The notes under the pieces were generated by a model, which was not told where the DNA came from, did not search any database, and saw only the letters and a list, made by a program, of their open reading frames with translations. Below, piece after piece: positions 1 through 8,019 of a DNA stretch of 14,878 bases. Source of the stretch: BOG-1184 sp964651515 (GTDB lineage Bacteria > Fibrobacterota > Chitinivibrionia > Chitinivibrionales > Chitinispirillaceae); contig CAZYYB010000081.1 of assembly GCA_964651515.1 (NCBI GenBank), positions 1 through 14,878 of the forward strand. The letters are read 5' to 3'. Position numbers and translations under genes: made by a program. Numbering within the stretch: position 1 is the stretch's first letter; each line of letters begins with the position of its first letter.

Positions 1-1
1 G

Positions 2-109
2 GTTGCTTTCGGCGAGCCGCACGCTTCCATCACCCCCGGACAATCCGCCGTTTTTTATCGGGGAGACCTTGTACTGGGCGGCGGCATCATCGATACGGTT
101 ACCACATGA
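2..109 (+). CDS. mnmA: tRNA-specific 2-thiouridylase MnmA, C-terminal end (5' truncated by window)
   Basis: Only the last 35 codons are present; the reading frame is open at the left edge and stops with TGA at 107-109. The peptide contains ITPGQSAVFYRGDLVLGGG, which closely follows the C-terminal beta-barrel signature of MnmA (form: EP...R.VTPGQ.AVFY.G..vLGGG.I). MnmA uses ATP and a sulfur relay to place the 2-thio group on U34 of tRNA-Lys, -Glu and -Gln in the cytoplasm. Its stop codon overlaps a possible ATG (106-108) of the next gene, so the two are probably translationally coupled. The catalytic P-loop and cysteines lie outside the window, so activity cannot be judged. The identification rests on this one motif but it is distinctive. 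Confidence 0.85.
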   Translation, partial: VAFGEPHASITPGQSAVFYRGDLVLGGGIIDTVTT

Positions 110-123
110 AAGAGGGATCGCTC

Positions 124-1863
124 ATGGAGTCCGGCGGGCAGCAGAAAAAAGCCTTTGTCACGGTCGAATCGCTCGTTTCGGTACTCGGCGTCATCTACTC
201 CCATCGCAAAACGAGTGACGGCGGCGACATGTATCTCACCCGTTTCGGCATTCAGCATGCCGACCAGCTGGAGATCGATAACTGGTATGAACCGTCCTGG
301 TTTGAAGCCAGACGGGAGCGGCTGGAGGGGACGAGTGCCGTGTATCGGGTTCCGACAAAGCCGGTGGCGGGCAAAAGTCTCGATCTGGTGGTTAAAAACT
401 GTCGTGTCGGTGAAAATGTTCCGCTCGAAACGCGAACGCTCCTGGATTTCATCAATACCGAATTCAACAGCCCGTGGGAGGAATTCGCCCTCGTGATGGA
501 GCTTCGCGAAGGGAAATACGGTTCTCCGGATATTCGCTGCAACCTGCAGGAACCGCTGGCCATCTATGTGCCTCCGGAGCGGATGCAGGTGTGGCAGAGC
601 GGCCGGTCGTATGAAAAAATCAACCGTATCCGCGCACGCCACCCGGGAATCGACCTCGATATTCTTCGTCAATACAAACTCATTTACGGATGGATTTACG
701 GCAGGGATCTTGTCCAGCTCTTTTCCGAGACCGGCTATCGCGCGGCCGCCCTGGCGGATACCCTTGCGCCGCTCACCGGAAAGGTGATGCACGACCTGGA
801 GGCCAAGGGGTATGTGGTCGTCGACATGAAGCCTTCGCACGTCGTCATCGGCGAGGAGGATACCCGCACCATAGAAGCCGTGATTGCCGCCAACGATGAG
901 GATACGCGGCGACTGCGGACCCAGATCATCGGGGATCTCGTTTCCAGGGGGAGGTTTTCGATAGTCGATTATGAACTTTTAATCAGGACTCCCCTCCACG
1001 AAGAGGCGGTCTATCGATCACGGCGACATTCGTATCTGGACGACCAGCGGGACCGGTTCGCTCCGACGACGATGCCGAGTCACCTGACCGCCGTGGAGAT
1101 CCTGGGGGTGCCCTATGTCGTCGGCCAGGCGGAAAGTACGGGCGGCACCCTGTGGGTTGTCGGCCGCAATGCGCGTCTGTTCGATTACTTCCTGCCGGAG
1201 CGTTGGCGCCGGACCCATGCCTGGAAGCTTTCCGAAAACAATGAGGTTTATTACACCGTCACCAAGGATCATATTCACCTGGTATGGAAAACTTCCCGGG
1301 TAGGGGAACTGCCGGCACCGGACGACTCCGGCCGATTTCCCGAAGGGCTTGAGAATTTCGGGTTCAACAGCCCCTTCGAAGAATTTTCCATCGCCCAGCA
1401 CCTTAACGAAAATGCGGTGCCGACCGTGTATATGCGGGCGATTTACATGACCGGCACGACGCGGGCCGAGCCCTTTATCGACCCGCGTCGCTACGATTCC
1501 CACCGATCGCTCTGCGGTACCGATGGGAAACCTCTGCTGCGCGAAAATCACGACTATATTACGCTCCGCGGTTACTTTAACGGGCCGGACTGGTGGGTTG
1601 CCCGGCAGACCGATCGGCTCTGCCGACCATTGAATCTTGAGCAGGCGCTGACCAAGGATCTTATCGGATCATCCCTGTATGCGAAGTTGTTCGATACTAT
1701 TCAGCGTAAACTGGACAATGCGGGGTATGACGGCTCTCTGCTGAAAGCAAACGATCTGCTCCTGGCCCTCGATCCGGGCAATGCGCTCCTGAAAGACGGG
1801 GACGGCATTCCGGAAGTCAGGATCTGTAATTGCGAACTGATTAAGAAACGGAACGATGCTTAG
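124..1863 (+). CDS. Unknown protein with two degenerate protein-kinase-like halves
   Basis: I do not recognise a named family. The 579-residue protein has no signal peptide or membrane segment. It looks like a tandem duplication. Half 1 has a VAIK-like lysine (DLVVKNCRVG, K91), FNSPWEEF (about 114-121), YGWIYGRDL, a catalytic-loop-like VVDMKPSHVV (D234, K236, but His239 where kinases have Asn) and a DFG-like SIVDYE (D282). Half 2 repeats the order: HLVWKTSRVG (K389), FNSPFEEF (414-421), LRGYFNGPDW, GYDGSLLKAND and RICNCEL, with the DFG-like aspartate lost. This suggests one atypical kinase-like domain plus a pseudokinase partner. ATG 124 is chosen because AGAGGGA (111-117) sits six bases upstream; ATG 106, overlapping the mnmA stop, is an alternative that adds six residues. 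The gene lies between mnmA and an aminopeptidase, on the same strand. The kinase-like reading is inference from motif order. Confidence 0.8.
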   Translation: MESGGQQKKAFVTVESLVSVLGVIYSHRKTSDGGDMYLTRFGIQHADQLEIDNWYEPSWFEARRERLEGTSAVYRVPTKPVAGKSLDLVVKNCRVGENVPLETRTLLDFINTEFNSPWEEFALVMELREGKYGSPDIRCNLQEPLAIYVPPERMQVWQSGRSYEKINRIRARHPGIDLDILRQYKLIYGWIYGRDLVQLFSETGYRAAALADTLAPLTGKVMHDLEAKGYVVVDMKPSHVVIGEEDTRTIEAVIAANDEDTRRLRTQIIGDLVSRGRFSIVDYELLIRTPLHEEAVYRSRRHSYLDDQRDRFAPTTMPSHLTAVEILGVPYVVGQAESTGGTLWVVGRNARLFDYFLPERWRRTHAWKLSENNEVYYTVTKDHIHLVWKTSRVGELPAPDDSGRFPEGLENFGFNSPFEEFSIAQHLNENAVPTVYMRAIYMTGTTRAEPFIDPRRYDSHRSLCGTDGKPLLRENHDYITLRGYFNGPDWWVARQTDRLCRPLNLEQALTKDLIGSSLYAKLFDTIQRKLDNAGYDGSLLKANDLLLALDPGNALLKDGDGIPEVRICNCELIKKRNDA

Positions 1864-1894
1864 CATGATGGTTATCCATCGGGAAGAAGAAAAA

Positions 1895-3094
1895 ATGTAT
1901 CAGCCATCGCAGGAAATCCTCGACCGTTACGCTTCGGTCCTGGTCAACTTTGCCCTCAATGACGGCCGGGGGATGCAAAACGACGAGGTAGTCCAGGTAA
2001 CGACGCCGATCGCCGGCCTTCCGCTGGCCCGGGCGGTCTATCGCCGGATCCTGCGCAGCGGTGGGCATCCGATGGTAACCATCCTGGACGACGACCTGAA
2101 GCTCATCCAGCTTCAGGAAGGGTCGGACCGCCAGATCGGCTTTTTCCCGGATGCCTACTACCGCGGGTTCGCCGATACCCTTGATCATTCCATCCGGATC
2201 CTCGCCGACCTCGATCCGCTTTTCCTTTCGGCCGCCAATCCGCGCAAGATCATCGCGTGCAGCGCGGCCATGAAGCCGTACCGCGAGTGGCTCGATGCAA
2301 AGGAAGACGCGGGGAACTACACCTGGACGCTCTGCCTCTACGGCACCGAAGGCGTGGCGCAGCAGGCCGGGATGCGTCTCGAAGAGTACTGGGAGCAGAT
2401 CGAGCGTGCCTGTTTTCTGACCGAAAGCGATCCGATAGCCAGGTGGCGATCGGTGTACGCGGAAATGCAGCGGATTATCGAAACCCTCAACGCGATGCCC
2501 ATAGTAAGCGTTCACCTTGCTGCGCCGGAAACCGACCTGACCGTCCCGGTCGGCGAAAACCGGCTCTGGCTCGGCGGCAGGGGGCGGAATATTCCAAGCT
2601 TCGAAATTTTTACCTCACCGGACTGGCGGGGCGTCGAGGGCCGCATTTCCTTTGACCTGCCCCTTTTCCGCTATGGCCAGATTGTCCGCGACATCGCCCT
2701 GGAGCTTCGAAACGGGCGGATTGTAACGGCAACGGCAAAAACAGGAGAGCCGCTGCTGCGGGAGATGATTGCCCAGCACAATGCCGATAAGATCGGCGAG
2801 TTTTCCCTGACCGACCGCCGCTTTTCACATATCAACCGTTTCATGGCGGAAACGCTGTTCGATGAAAATTTCGGCGGCGACTTCGGCAACACCCACCTTG
2901 CGGTCGGCAGGGCCTATCACGATGCATGCAGCCTGAATATCGCCGGAATGACCCCGGAAGATTTTGACCGCCTGGGATACAACGACTCCCCCGAACATGC
3001 CGACCTTATCGCCACCACCGACCGCACCGTAACGGCGGCGCTTGCTGACGGAAGCCGGAAAGTCATTTACGAAGGAGGTGAGTTCAGGATTTAG
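1895..3094 (+). CDS. M29-family aminopeptidase (AmpS/PepS/aminopeptidase T type)
   Basis: A cytoplasmic two-metal aminopeptidase that removes N-terminal residues from peptides; 399 residues, the usual family length. All expected active-site positions can be placed: Glu237 in NIPSFEIFTSPD, Glu302 in IGEFSL, His334 and Tyr341 in NTHLAVGRAY, and His368 with Asp370 in EHADLIAT. Spacings match the E...E...H-x6-Y...HxD order of family M29. The N-terminus (ILDRYASVLVNFALND) matches the typical LVNYSL start of these enzymes, which supports ATG 1895, preceded by a purine-rich GGGAAGAAGAAAAA. ATGs at 1856, 1865 and 1868 are in frame but would add a non-conserved leader; 1856 would overlap the upstream stop. 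It follows the kinase-like gene by 31 bases, so it is probably co-transcribed. The C25 peptidase gene converges with a four-base gap. Confidence 0.9.
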   Translation: MYQPSQEILDRYASVLVNFALNDGRGMQNDEVVQVTTPIAGLPLARAVYRRILRSGGHPMVTILDDDLKLIQLQEGSDRQIGFFPDAYYRGFADTLDHSIRILADLDPLFLSAANPRKIIACSAAMKPYREWLDAKEDAGNYTWTLCLYGTEGVAQQAGMRLEEYWEQIERACFLTESDPIARWRSVYAEMQRIIETLNAMPIVSVHLAAPETDLTVPVGENRLWLGGRGRNIPSFEIFTSPDWRGVEGRISFDLPLFRYGQIVRDIALELRNGRIVTATAKTGEPLLREMIAQHNADKIGEFSLTDRRFSHINRFMAETLFDENFGGDFGNTHLAVGRAYHDACSLNIAGMTPEDFDRLGYNDSPEHADLIATTDRTVTAALADGSRKVIYEGGEFRI

Positions 3095-3098
3095 CCGC

Positions 3099-6000
3099 CT
3101 ACCGGGGCGGATAAATCACGAGTTTCTGGATGGCGCTCTTCGCATTCGCCGATCCGCTCAAACCGCCGCTCGTGTAGATGTTTTGATAGGCGCCGGCGAT
3201 CTGGTAGAGGTACACATCGGGCGGCAAAACGTAGCCGGTCTGGTCGCGCCCGTCCCAGGTTTCGCCGTTCTGCGCATTCTGGATCACCTTCAGAAGCTTT
3301 CCCGACATGGAATAAATCTTAATCGTGTAACTGGCCGTCGCCGGGGGGGCGGTATTCTGGGTCGTCGTTTTATTGGGGAAGAAGAAGAAACGGGTGGATT
3401 GCCCCATGCGCATCGGGTTCGGGATATTCATGACGGACGCGAGATTCAGCGAGAATGAATCATCGACCTGCATGGTAAAAGTAAGGTGCGAGATGTTGCC
3501 GAGAAGGTCCTGGGCGGTTATGGCGACCGGATAGGCGCCCGGGTTCAGCGCGCCCGATTCAAACCCGATAATGGCGCTCCCTTTCCGGTAGTCGCCCGCG
3601 GCAAACTGGAACTTGCTGTTGATATTGCACTGGTTCTGGACCCCCGGGATGGCCATGGTCAGACCTTCATCCGGACCGGTGCCGATGACATTGATGCCGT
3701 TTGGAGAGCTCAGGAGAATCTGGATTTGCAGCGGCAATGAAGACTCTATGCGGCCACCGGTGAAGGACACACTGTTTGTCTGCATCGAAGCGGCATCATA
3801 GATCGGCCTCACTGAAATCTGCGGCCCGACCGAATCCTTGCTCAGGGCGGACGAGGAAGCCGTGCCGTGAAAATACAGCGTATTGTTGAAGGCGACGCCC
3901 GTCGTCGACCCTTGCCATACATACCCGAGGAGCTGGGCGCTGTCGGTATCGAAGGTAAGGCTCCGCGGAAGCATTGCCGTCTGTTTGAATTTCCCGTTAA
4001 CAATCGCCGTCGTGCCTGAGAATACCGGCGTTCCCGGCAGCCAGAACCGCAGGGACGTATCGGCCCCGCCGTCGGTACGACCGGTCATGTAGTTTGGATT
4101 GAACAGGCCCAGATGAACGAAAGCCGGAGCGTTCGTCCCGATTTGTGCATCGGGATTGCCGTTCGAATCGAGGATTTGTCCGGTTATTTCTATTGGTTCG
4201 AGCGCCTGCAACGTATCGTGGACCGTTCCGCTCGTATCGGTGACGGCCAGCTGCATTCGATGGGACGGCGGAACGATCGTGATGGAGGGATCGCCGAAAA
4301 GCGAGTAGAGGCTGGTGTTACTCGCATCGTCCGGGTATGCCGCATTCGCTTCCGCCTTCGCCGCAACCATCGCCATCCCGATGGGCATCTCGGACAGGGT
4401 ATCGAGGAGGTACGAATAGAGAGAAACTCCCAGGTCCTTGTTGGCATCCGACGAAGCTTCCCGGCTGGAGGCCAGGGTGGCGATTGCCCCCGCCCCCGGC
4501 ATTTCGAGCAGGTCCTGCGAGAGCGTCGTGACATTAGGTAAATCGAACTGCCCTTCGCAGCAGGAGAATTCGGTGAAAAAAGGATATTGATTCGTATTGG
4601 ACAGCTGCTGGTAATTGGAGGTGGTCAGGATATGCTCGTCGGTCCAGACAAACGGGTTGCCGTGACCGTAAAAGCATACATAGCCGACGCCGTTGTTGAT
4701 GACATTGACGAGGGCGCTTGCGCACTCCGGTTTTTCGTAGCTTGCATTGGTCGGATACTCGAACTCGGATACGCGCTCGACGGCAAGTGACGGCCGGCAG
4801 GCCTTTGCCACATCGGCCGTTGCATCGGAATTCTCCTGATGGCCGAATCCGATGGGGTCCGGATACTGGAGCTGCATGTCGTCGTCGTTGACAAAAAGTG
4901 CTGAATTACGCCAGGAACTCCAGTCCGCCTTCTGCGTATCTTCCACGGCGATGATTTTATCGACCACGGTCTGGGCCTGGGATGTGGTTTGACACGGTAT
5001 CCTGCCGAGTGCAACCGACTGCTGCCCACCGCCCGGCGTCAGGTTGGCATAAAATTCATCCTCCTCCGCCTCATTCAGCTCGGCAGGGGGAATAAAATCG
5101 ACTTCGGAGTAGGCGATCTGCTTGTAATCGTAATCGCCGTCCCCCAGAAGAACGACGTAATCGAGGGAATCACTCATTGCCCAGTTGCGGGTCGCAAAGG
5201 CGAGAAAATTCCTGATCGCAACGGGATCGGTATTGCCTCCCGAAAAATCGGTATAAATATCGTTAATACTGACAATGCCCGGCTTGAACCCCATTTGCGC
5301 CTTATGGACCGCAAGATTTTCAGCCTGTGCCAGGAAGGCCGGATGGGTTACGATCAGGTAGGTCGCCTGATTACCGATGCTCCTGAGGTCCGGCAGCGCG
5401 TGGGTGCTGCTCAATCGGGCGGGAGGCGCCGCGAAACAGCTGTCCGTATTGGGGAAGGTGAAAAAACCTGCGGCATTGCATACAAAATAGCGCGCTCCGG
5501 TGTTGCCGGAATCGCTCCATACGACGGGCGCACCCGACGGGAACGTATCGATGAGCGAAACGGTGCTTTCGTTCTGAGGGATCCGGAAAACGAAGGTCTG
5601 GCCGCTCGCACCGGAGAAACGGTACTGTAAAACGGCGGTGGTGCAGGCGGAAAAAACCTGCATATGGACCGTATCAGAGGTTGCCCGCAACGGTCGACGA
5701 TAGTCGGCCTGCGCGGAGATAAGCTGGAACCAGACGCCATTGTTATCGGCATATTGCACCTGCAGATTGGCGTTGCCCCACCGGCCGACCGGATACGTCT
5801 GGCCGCTCTGGAAGTTCTGGCAGAGCGATACGCCGCCCAGGGAAACGGTTACCGCCGCGATAGATTCGGTGAACGCCGTAATCCGGAGGAGACCGCCGAC
5901 CGTCGTGTCGACTCCCGGAAGAGTGAGCACATAGTTCCAGGTGGGGTTATTCTGCGTAATCTGCGCCCAGCTGTACCCCACCTCCGCAGCCTCGGCCGGG

Positions 6001-7298
6001 GCATTGCCGGTCACATCCTGCAAAGTAAATTGCGGCTGCCCGAAAGAGGCATGGTTGGTAAAATAATCGACCGTATCGCCGCTGCCGGCCGGCTGTACAA
6101 AATTTTGCATCGAGGCCCCGTCGCCGACCGACTTGAGGCTCAGCCAGTAGTGGCGGTTGTCGTCGTAATTATCGACGACATACCCGAATGTCTGACTGGA
6201 TGAATCGTAGGCCCAGTCATTGAGGCCGGTGACCCAGGCCAGGAAATAATCCCCCGAATCGACGACCCCGTTTCCATTCCGATCGCAGCGGAACAGGGGA
6301 ATCTCCTGAACACCGGCGGGAATCGCCCCCGCGCCGGGGATGCCGGTCGGCAGCGCCCCTTTCGTTGAAGCGTACAGGGCTACCTGGCCCATCCCGATCT
6401 GACCGGCCTGCGCTCCCCAGAGATGGAGAATCTGCGCGCCGGTTATCATGATGATGCCGTTTTCATTGGTCGTCATCTCATTCTGTCCGGTGTGTCCGTC
6501 GCCGATGGTGAAGGTCCGCAGGGTCGGGTCGCCATAGGTCAAGGGATAGGGGTCGATTGCCTTGGCCACGGGGGTTCCCTGCACGCCTGCCTTGACGGAA
6601 ACCGTGCCGGCAAGGGTTTTCGCGACCGGGCCCGCCGGGGCTGATGCGGCATTTGTCATACCGGCAGACTTCGATGGGCTTACCCAGCCGGAGGCGACAT
6701 CATAGTTCAGAAGCAGCTTTTTCTGCATCTTCTGGTAGGGAGTCGCGGCTTTACGCTTAATACCCGCGGCTGCCGCGGCCGGAAAGGTTATGGTGCACAC
6801 CCCGCTCCGGAGGACCCTGATCGTCTGCCCGTCGCCGGCGGGAAGGAAGGGGCGAATGACCACCTGAGCCGCCCGCATCGTTTTAAACCAGGTATAGTTC
6901 GGTTCGGACACCCACTCATCGGTGAATTGCAAAACCTGCTTCTTGCTGAACCGCCCGTCACCCTTGAAGGGATATTTCCGCAGGGCATGCTTGAGCCTGA
7001 TCGTCTGAATGCGGTCCGCGCTGAAAGTCACCCCGACCGTCCCGGAGACGGGAATGCCGACATACACCGAATGTCCCGGCACCACCGGCTCCCCCGCCGA
7101 GCCGAGCGCTATATTTTCGTCCCTGAAACCAAGCCTCGTCACGTACTTCCCGGAATCCTTTGTCGAGATGCTGTCGAACTTCGGAAGCTCCCACCGGAAC
7201 ACCAGCCGGGATGGGGTATTCTCGATGACGGTGACCGATGCCTTCGCCGACAGGCACAAAAAGAGTACTCCCGCTACGATGGAAATGGATCGATTCAT
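3099..7298 (-). CDS. Secreted C25-family (gingipain/PorU-like) cysteine peptidase with FlgD-like C-terminal domain
   Basis: 1399 residues. The N-terminus (MNRSISIVAGVLFLCLSAKA) is a clear signal peptide. A long beta-rich prodomain (about 21-640) is followed by the C25 catalytic region: YVVLLGDGDYDY (714-725), His879 in VCFYGHGNPFVWTDE, and Cys913 in FSCCEGQFD, about 34 residues after the histidine, as in gingipains. Beta domains follow. The C-terminus (NIPNPMRMGQSTRFFFFPN, then IKIYSMSGKLLK and WDGRDQTGYVLPPDVYLYQI, 1291-1367) is the FlgD-Ig-like fold found in PorU. PorU is the type IX secretion sortase that removes sorting domains at the cell surface; secreted C25 peptidases are the alternative. 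ATG 7298 is chosen because of the signal peptide and GAGGA eight bases upstream. The frame extends to 7568, but those 90 codons are Arg/Pro-rich and cross the intergenic structure. Family is firm; the PorU role is inferred. Confidence 0.9.
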   Translation of the reverse strand: MNRSISIVAGVLFLCLSAKASVTVIENTPSRLVFRWELPKFDSISTKDSGKYVTRLGFRDENIALGSAGEPVVPGHSVYVGIPVSGTVGVTFSADRIQTIRLKHALRKYPFKGDGRFSKKQVLQFTDEWVSEPNYTWFKTMRAAQVVIRPFLPAGDGQTIRVLRSGVCTITFPAAAAAGIKRKAATPYQKMQKKLLLNYDVASGWVSPSKSAGMTNAASAPAGPVAKTLAGTVSVKAGVQGTPVAKAIDPYPLTYGDPTLRTFTIGDGHTGQNEMTTNENGIIMITGAQILHLWGAQAGQIGMGQVALYASTKGALPTGIPGAGAIPAGVQEIPLFRCDRNGNGVVDSGDYFLAWVTGLNDWAYDSSSQTFGYVVDNYDDNRHYWLSLKSVGDGASMQNFVQPAGSGDTVDYFTNHASFGQPQFTLQDVTGNAPAEAAEVGYSWAQITQNNPTWNYVLTLPGVDTTVGGLLRITAFTESIAAVTVSLGGVSLCQNFQSGQTYPVGRWGNANLQVQYADNNGVWFQLISAQADYRRPLRATSDTVHMQVFSACTTAVLQYRFSGASGQTFVFRIPQNESTVSLIDTFPSGAPVVWSDSGNTGARYFVCNAAGFFTFPNTDSCFAAPPARLSSTHALPDLRSIGNQATYLIVTHPAFLAQAENLAVHKAQMGFKPGIVSINDIYTDFSGGNTDPVAIRNFLAFATRNWAMSDSLDYVVLLGDGDYDYKQIAYSEVDFIPPAELNEAEEDEFYANLTPGGGQQSVALGRIPCQTTSQAQTVVDKIIAVEDTQKADWSSWRNSALFVNDDDMQLQYPDPIGFGHQENSDATADVAKACRPSLAVERVSEFEYPTNASYEKPECASALVNVINNGVGYVCFYGHGNPFVWTDEHILTTSNYQQLSNTNQYPFFTEFSCCEGQFDLPNVTTLSQDLLEMPGAGAIATLASSREASSDANKDLGVSLYSYLLDTLSEMPIGMAMVAAKAEANAAYPDDASNTSLYSLFGDPSITIVPPSHRMQLAVTDTSGTVHDTLQALEPIEITGQILDSNGNPDAQIGTNAPAFVHLGLFNPNYMTGRTDGGADTSLRFWLPGTPVFSGTTAIVNGKFKQTAMLPRSLTFDTDSAQLLGYVWQGSTTGVAFNNTLYFHGTASSSALSKDSVGPQISVRPIYDAASMQTNSVSFTGGRIESSLPLQIQILLSSPNGINVIGTGPDEGLTMAIPGVQNQCNINSKFQFAAGDYRKGSAIIGFESGALNPGAYPVAITAQDLLGNISHLTFTMQVDDSFSLNLASVMNIPNPMRMGQSTRFFFFPNKTTTQNTAPPATASYTIKIYSMSGKLLKVIQNAQNGETWDGRDQTGYVLPPDVYLYQIAGAYQNIYTSGGLSGSANAKSAIQKLVIYPPR

Positions 7299-7370
7299 CA
7301 GGCTTTTCCTCAAATCGAAGGGATCGAGGCATTGAAAATGCGCCGGCTTCCCGTGGGTTCGGCACTTAAC

Positions 7371-7399
7371 ATTACAATGGATTACGATTAAGCGGCCAA
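7371..7399 (-). promoter_or_regulatory. Candidate sigma-70 promoter of the C25 peptidase gene
   Basis: Reading the minus strand, TTGGCC (7399-7394) and TGTAAT (7376-7371) are separated by 17 bases. Four and five of six positions match the -35 and -10 consensus. Transcription would start near 7364, leaving about 65 bases of leader before ATG 7298. The -35 box overlaps one arm of the hairpin at 7394-7412. The call rests on sequence match alone. Confidence 0.4.
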
Positions 7400-7416
7400 A
7401 GAATTTTTGGCCTTTT
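7394..7416 (+). terminator. Hairpin plus short T run, terminator-like on the plus strand
   Basis: GGCCAAA (7394-7400) and TTTGGCC (7406-7412) form a perfect 7-bp stem with a 5-base loop, followed by TTTT. No plus-strand gene ends here, so it may instead be a regulatory hairpin at the C25 promoter or the edge of a structured RNA. The short T run makes termination uncertain. Confidence 0.3.
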
Positions 7417-7420
7417 CCAG

Positions 7421-7530
7421 CCGGTGCGGCACCGTCGACCGGAGGTCGCCTTCGGGCCCATCCCGGTCCTTTCCGGACACGCCTCCGCCTGCCCCGCCCC
7501 TCCGAAGTCGCGGGTGCGCCGCACGTCCGG
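7421..7530. other. GC-rich self-complementary stretch, possible structured RNA
   Basis: The two ends can fold into one long interrupted stem: 7421-7423 with 7528-7530, 7424-7430 with 7518-7524, 7431-7433 with 7513-7515, 7436-7439 with 7507-7510, and 7440-7445 with 7499-7504. That is 23 base pairs with small bulges, enclosing about 53 bases that contain further short hairpins. It lies between the C25 promoter and the HU terminator and has no convincing coding frame. The shape recalls small rod-like RNAs, but I do not see the SRP, 6S, RNase P or tmRNA signature motifs. High GC raises the chance of accidental pairing, so the strand and even the existence of an RNA are open. Confidence 0.25.
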
Positions 7531-7536
7531 GCAAAA

Positions 7537-7565
7537 AAAAGGCCTCGGTCATGACGAGGCCTTTT
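7537..7565 (-). terminator. Rho-independent terminator of the HU gene
   Basis: GGCCTCG (7541-7547) pairs with CGAGGCC (7555-7561) around a 7-base loop, and the stem can be extended by AAAA/TTTT. On the minus strand it is followed by eight T, about 20 bases after the HU stop codon. On the plus strand four T follow, so it may work in both directions. Confidence 0.8.
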
Positions 7566-7585
7566 CACAGGGCTTTCCGGATCGC

Positions 7586-7885
7586 CTACTTTTTCTTACC
7601 CGCTCCGGCGATGGCTTCCTTCGCAGCTTTCGCAACGCGAAACTTCACGACCTTTTTCGCCGGAATCTGAATGGGTTCGCCGGTGGCGGGATTCCTGCCG
7701 GTCCTGGCCTTTCGGCTTACGAGAACGAGCTTGCCCAGCCCCGGCAGCGTGAAACCGTTTTTGGCTTCCTTATAAGCAATTTCCGCCAGGCCATCAAGAA
7801 GCTCCTTGACCTGTTTCTTCGAAAGCTCCGCAGCTTCGGCCAGTTTGGCGATGGTTTGTGTTTGCGTCAAACTTTTTCCTGCCAT
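7586..7885 (-). CDS. HU-family histone-like DNA-binding protein
   Basis: 99 residues, the normal size for HU. HU dimers bind and bend DNA in the nucleoid without strong sequence preference. The helical N-terminal half (AKLAEAAELSKKQVKELLDG) is followed by the family core GFTLPGLGKLVL and the DNA-binding arm RKARTGRNPATGEPIQIPAK, which carries the invariant R-x-x-R-x-x-x-N-P-x-T-G pattern with Pro at the intercalating position. A lysine-rich tail (GAGKKK) ends the protein. ATG 7885 has a strong AAAGGAG Shine-Dalgarno five bases upstream. The gene has its own promoter and terminator, so it is probably a single-gene unit. The annotation as HU rather than IHF is based on the lack of subunit-specific features and is the safer choice. 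Confidence 0.95.
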   Translation of the reverse strand: MAGKSLTQTQTIAKLAEAAELSKKQVKELLDGLAEIAYKEAKNGFTLPGLGKLVLVSRKARTGRNPATGEPIQIPAKKVVKFRVAKAAKEAIAGAGKKK

Positions 7886-7941
7886 GGTTACTCCTTTGAG
7901 TTAAGAGTGGGTAAGAAAAGTACGCGCCCGCGTTTGGTGAA

Positions 7942-7971
7942 AGTATAAATCAGTGCCGGGATCAATGTAAA
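7942..7971 (-). promoter_or_regulatory. Sigma-70 promoter of the HU gene
   Basis: On the minus strand TTTACA (7971-7966) and TATACT (7947-7942) are 18 bases apart, each matching five of six consensus positions. The start site would be near 7935, giving a leader of about 50 bases before ATG 7885. Confidence 0.65.
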
Positions 7972-8019
7972 GAAAAATCAATAATCGCCCCATAATACGG
8001 CCTGCGACGGCCTTTTGAG

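Noticed and set aside
3096..3111. Bidirectional terminator between the aminopeptidase and C25 genes
   Set aside because: CCGCC/GGCGG can form a 5-bp stem, but no T run follows on either strand.
7421..7530. SRP (4.5S) RNA
   Set aside because: The rod shape and a GUCCGGAAAGGAC hairpin on the minus strand are suggestive, but the conserved asymmetric loop with GGAAGnAAGCAGC is absent.
7299..7568. 90-residue N-terminal extension of the C25 peptidase
   Set aside because: It is Arg/Pro-rich, crosses the terminator and the structured stretch, and would bury the signal peptide; the start at 7298 has a ribosome site.
7990..8019. glyA terminator
   Set aside because: Only a 4-bp GGCC stem is possible and there is no T run on the minus strand.
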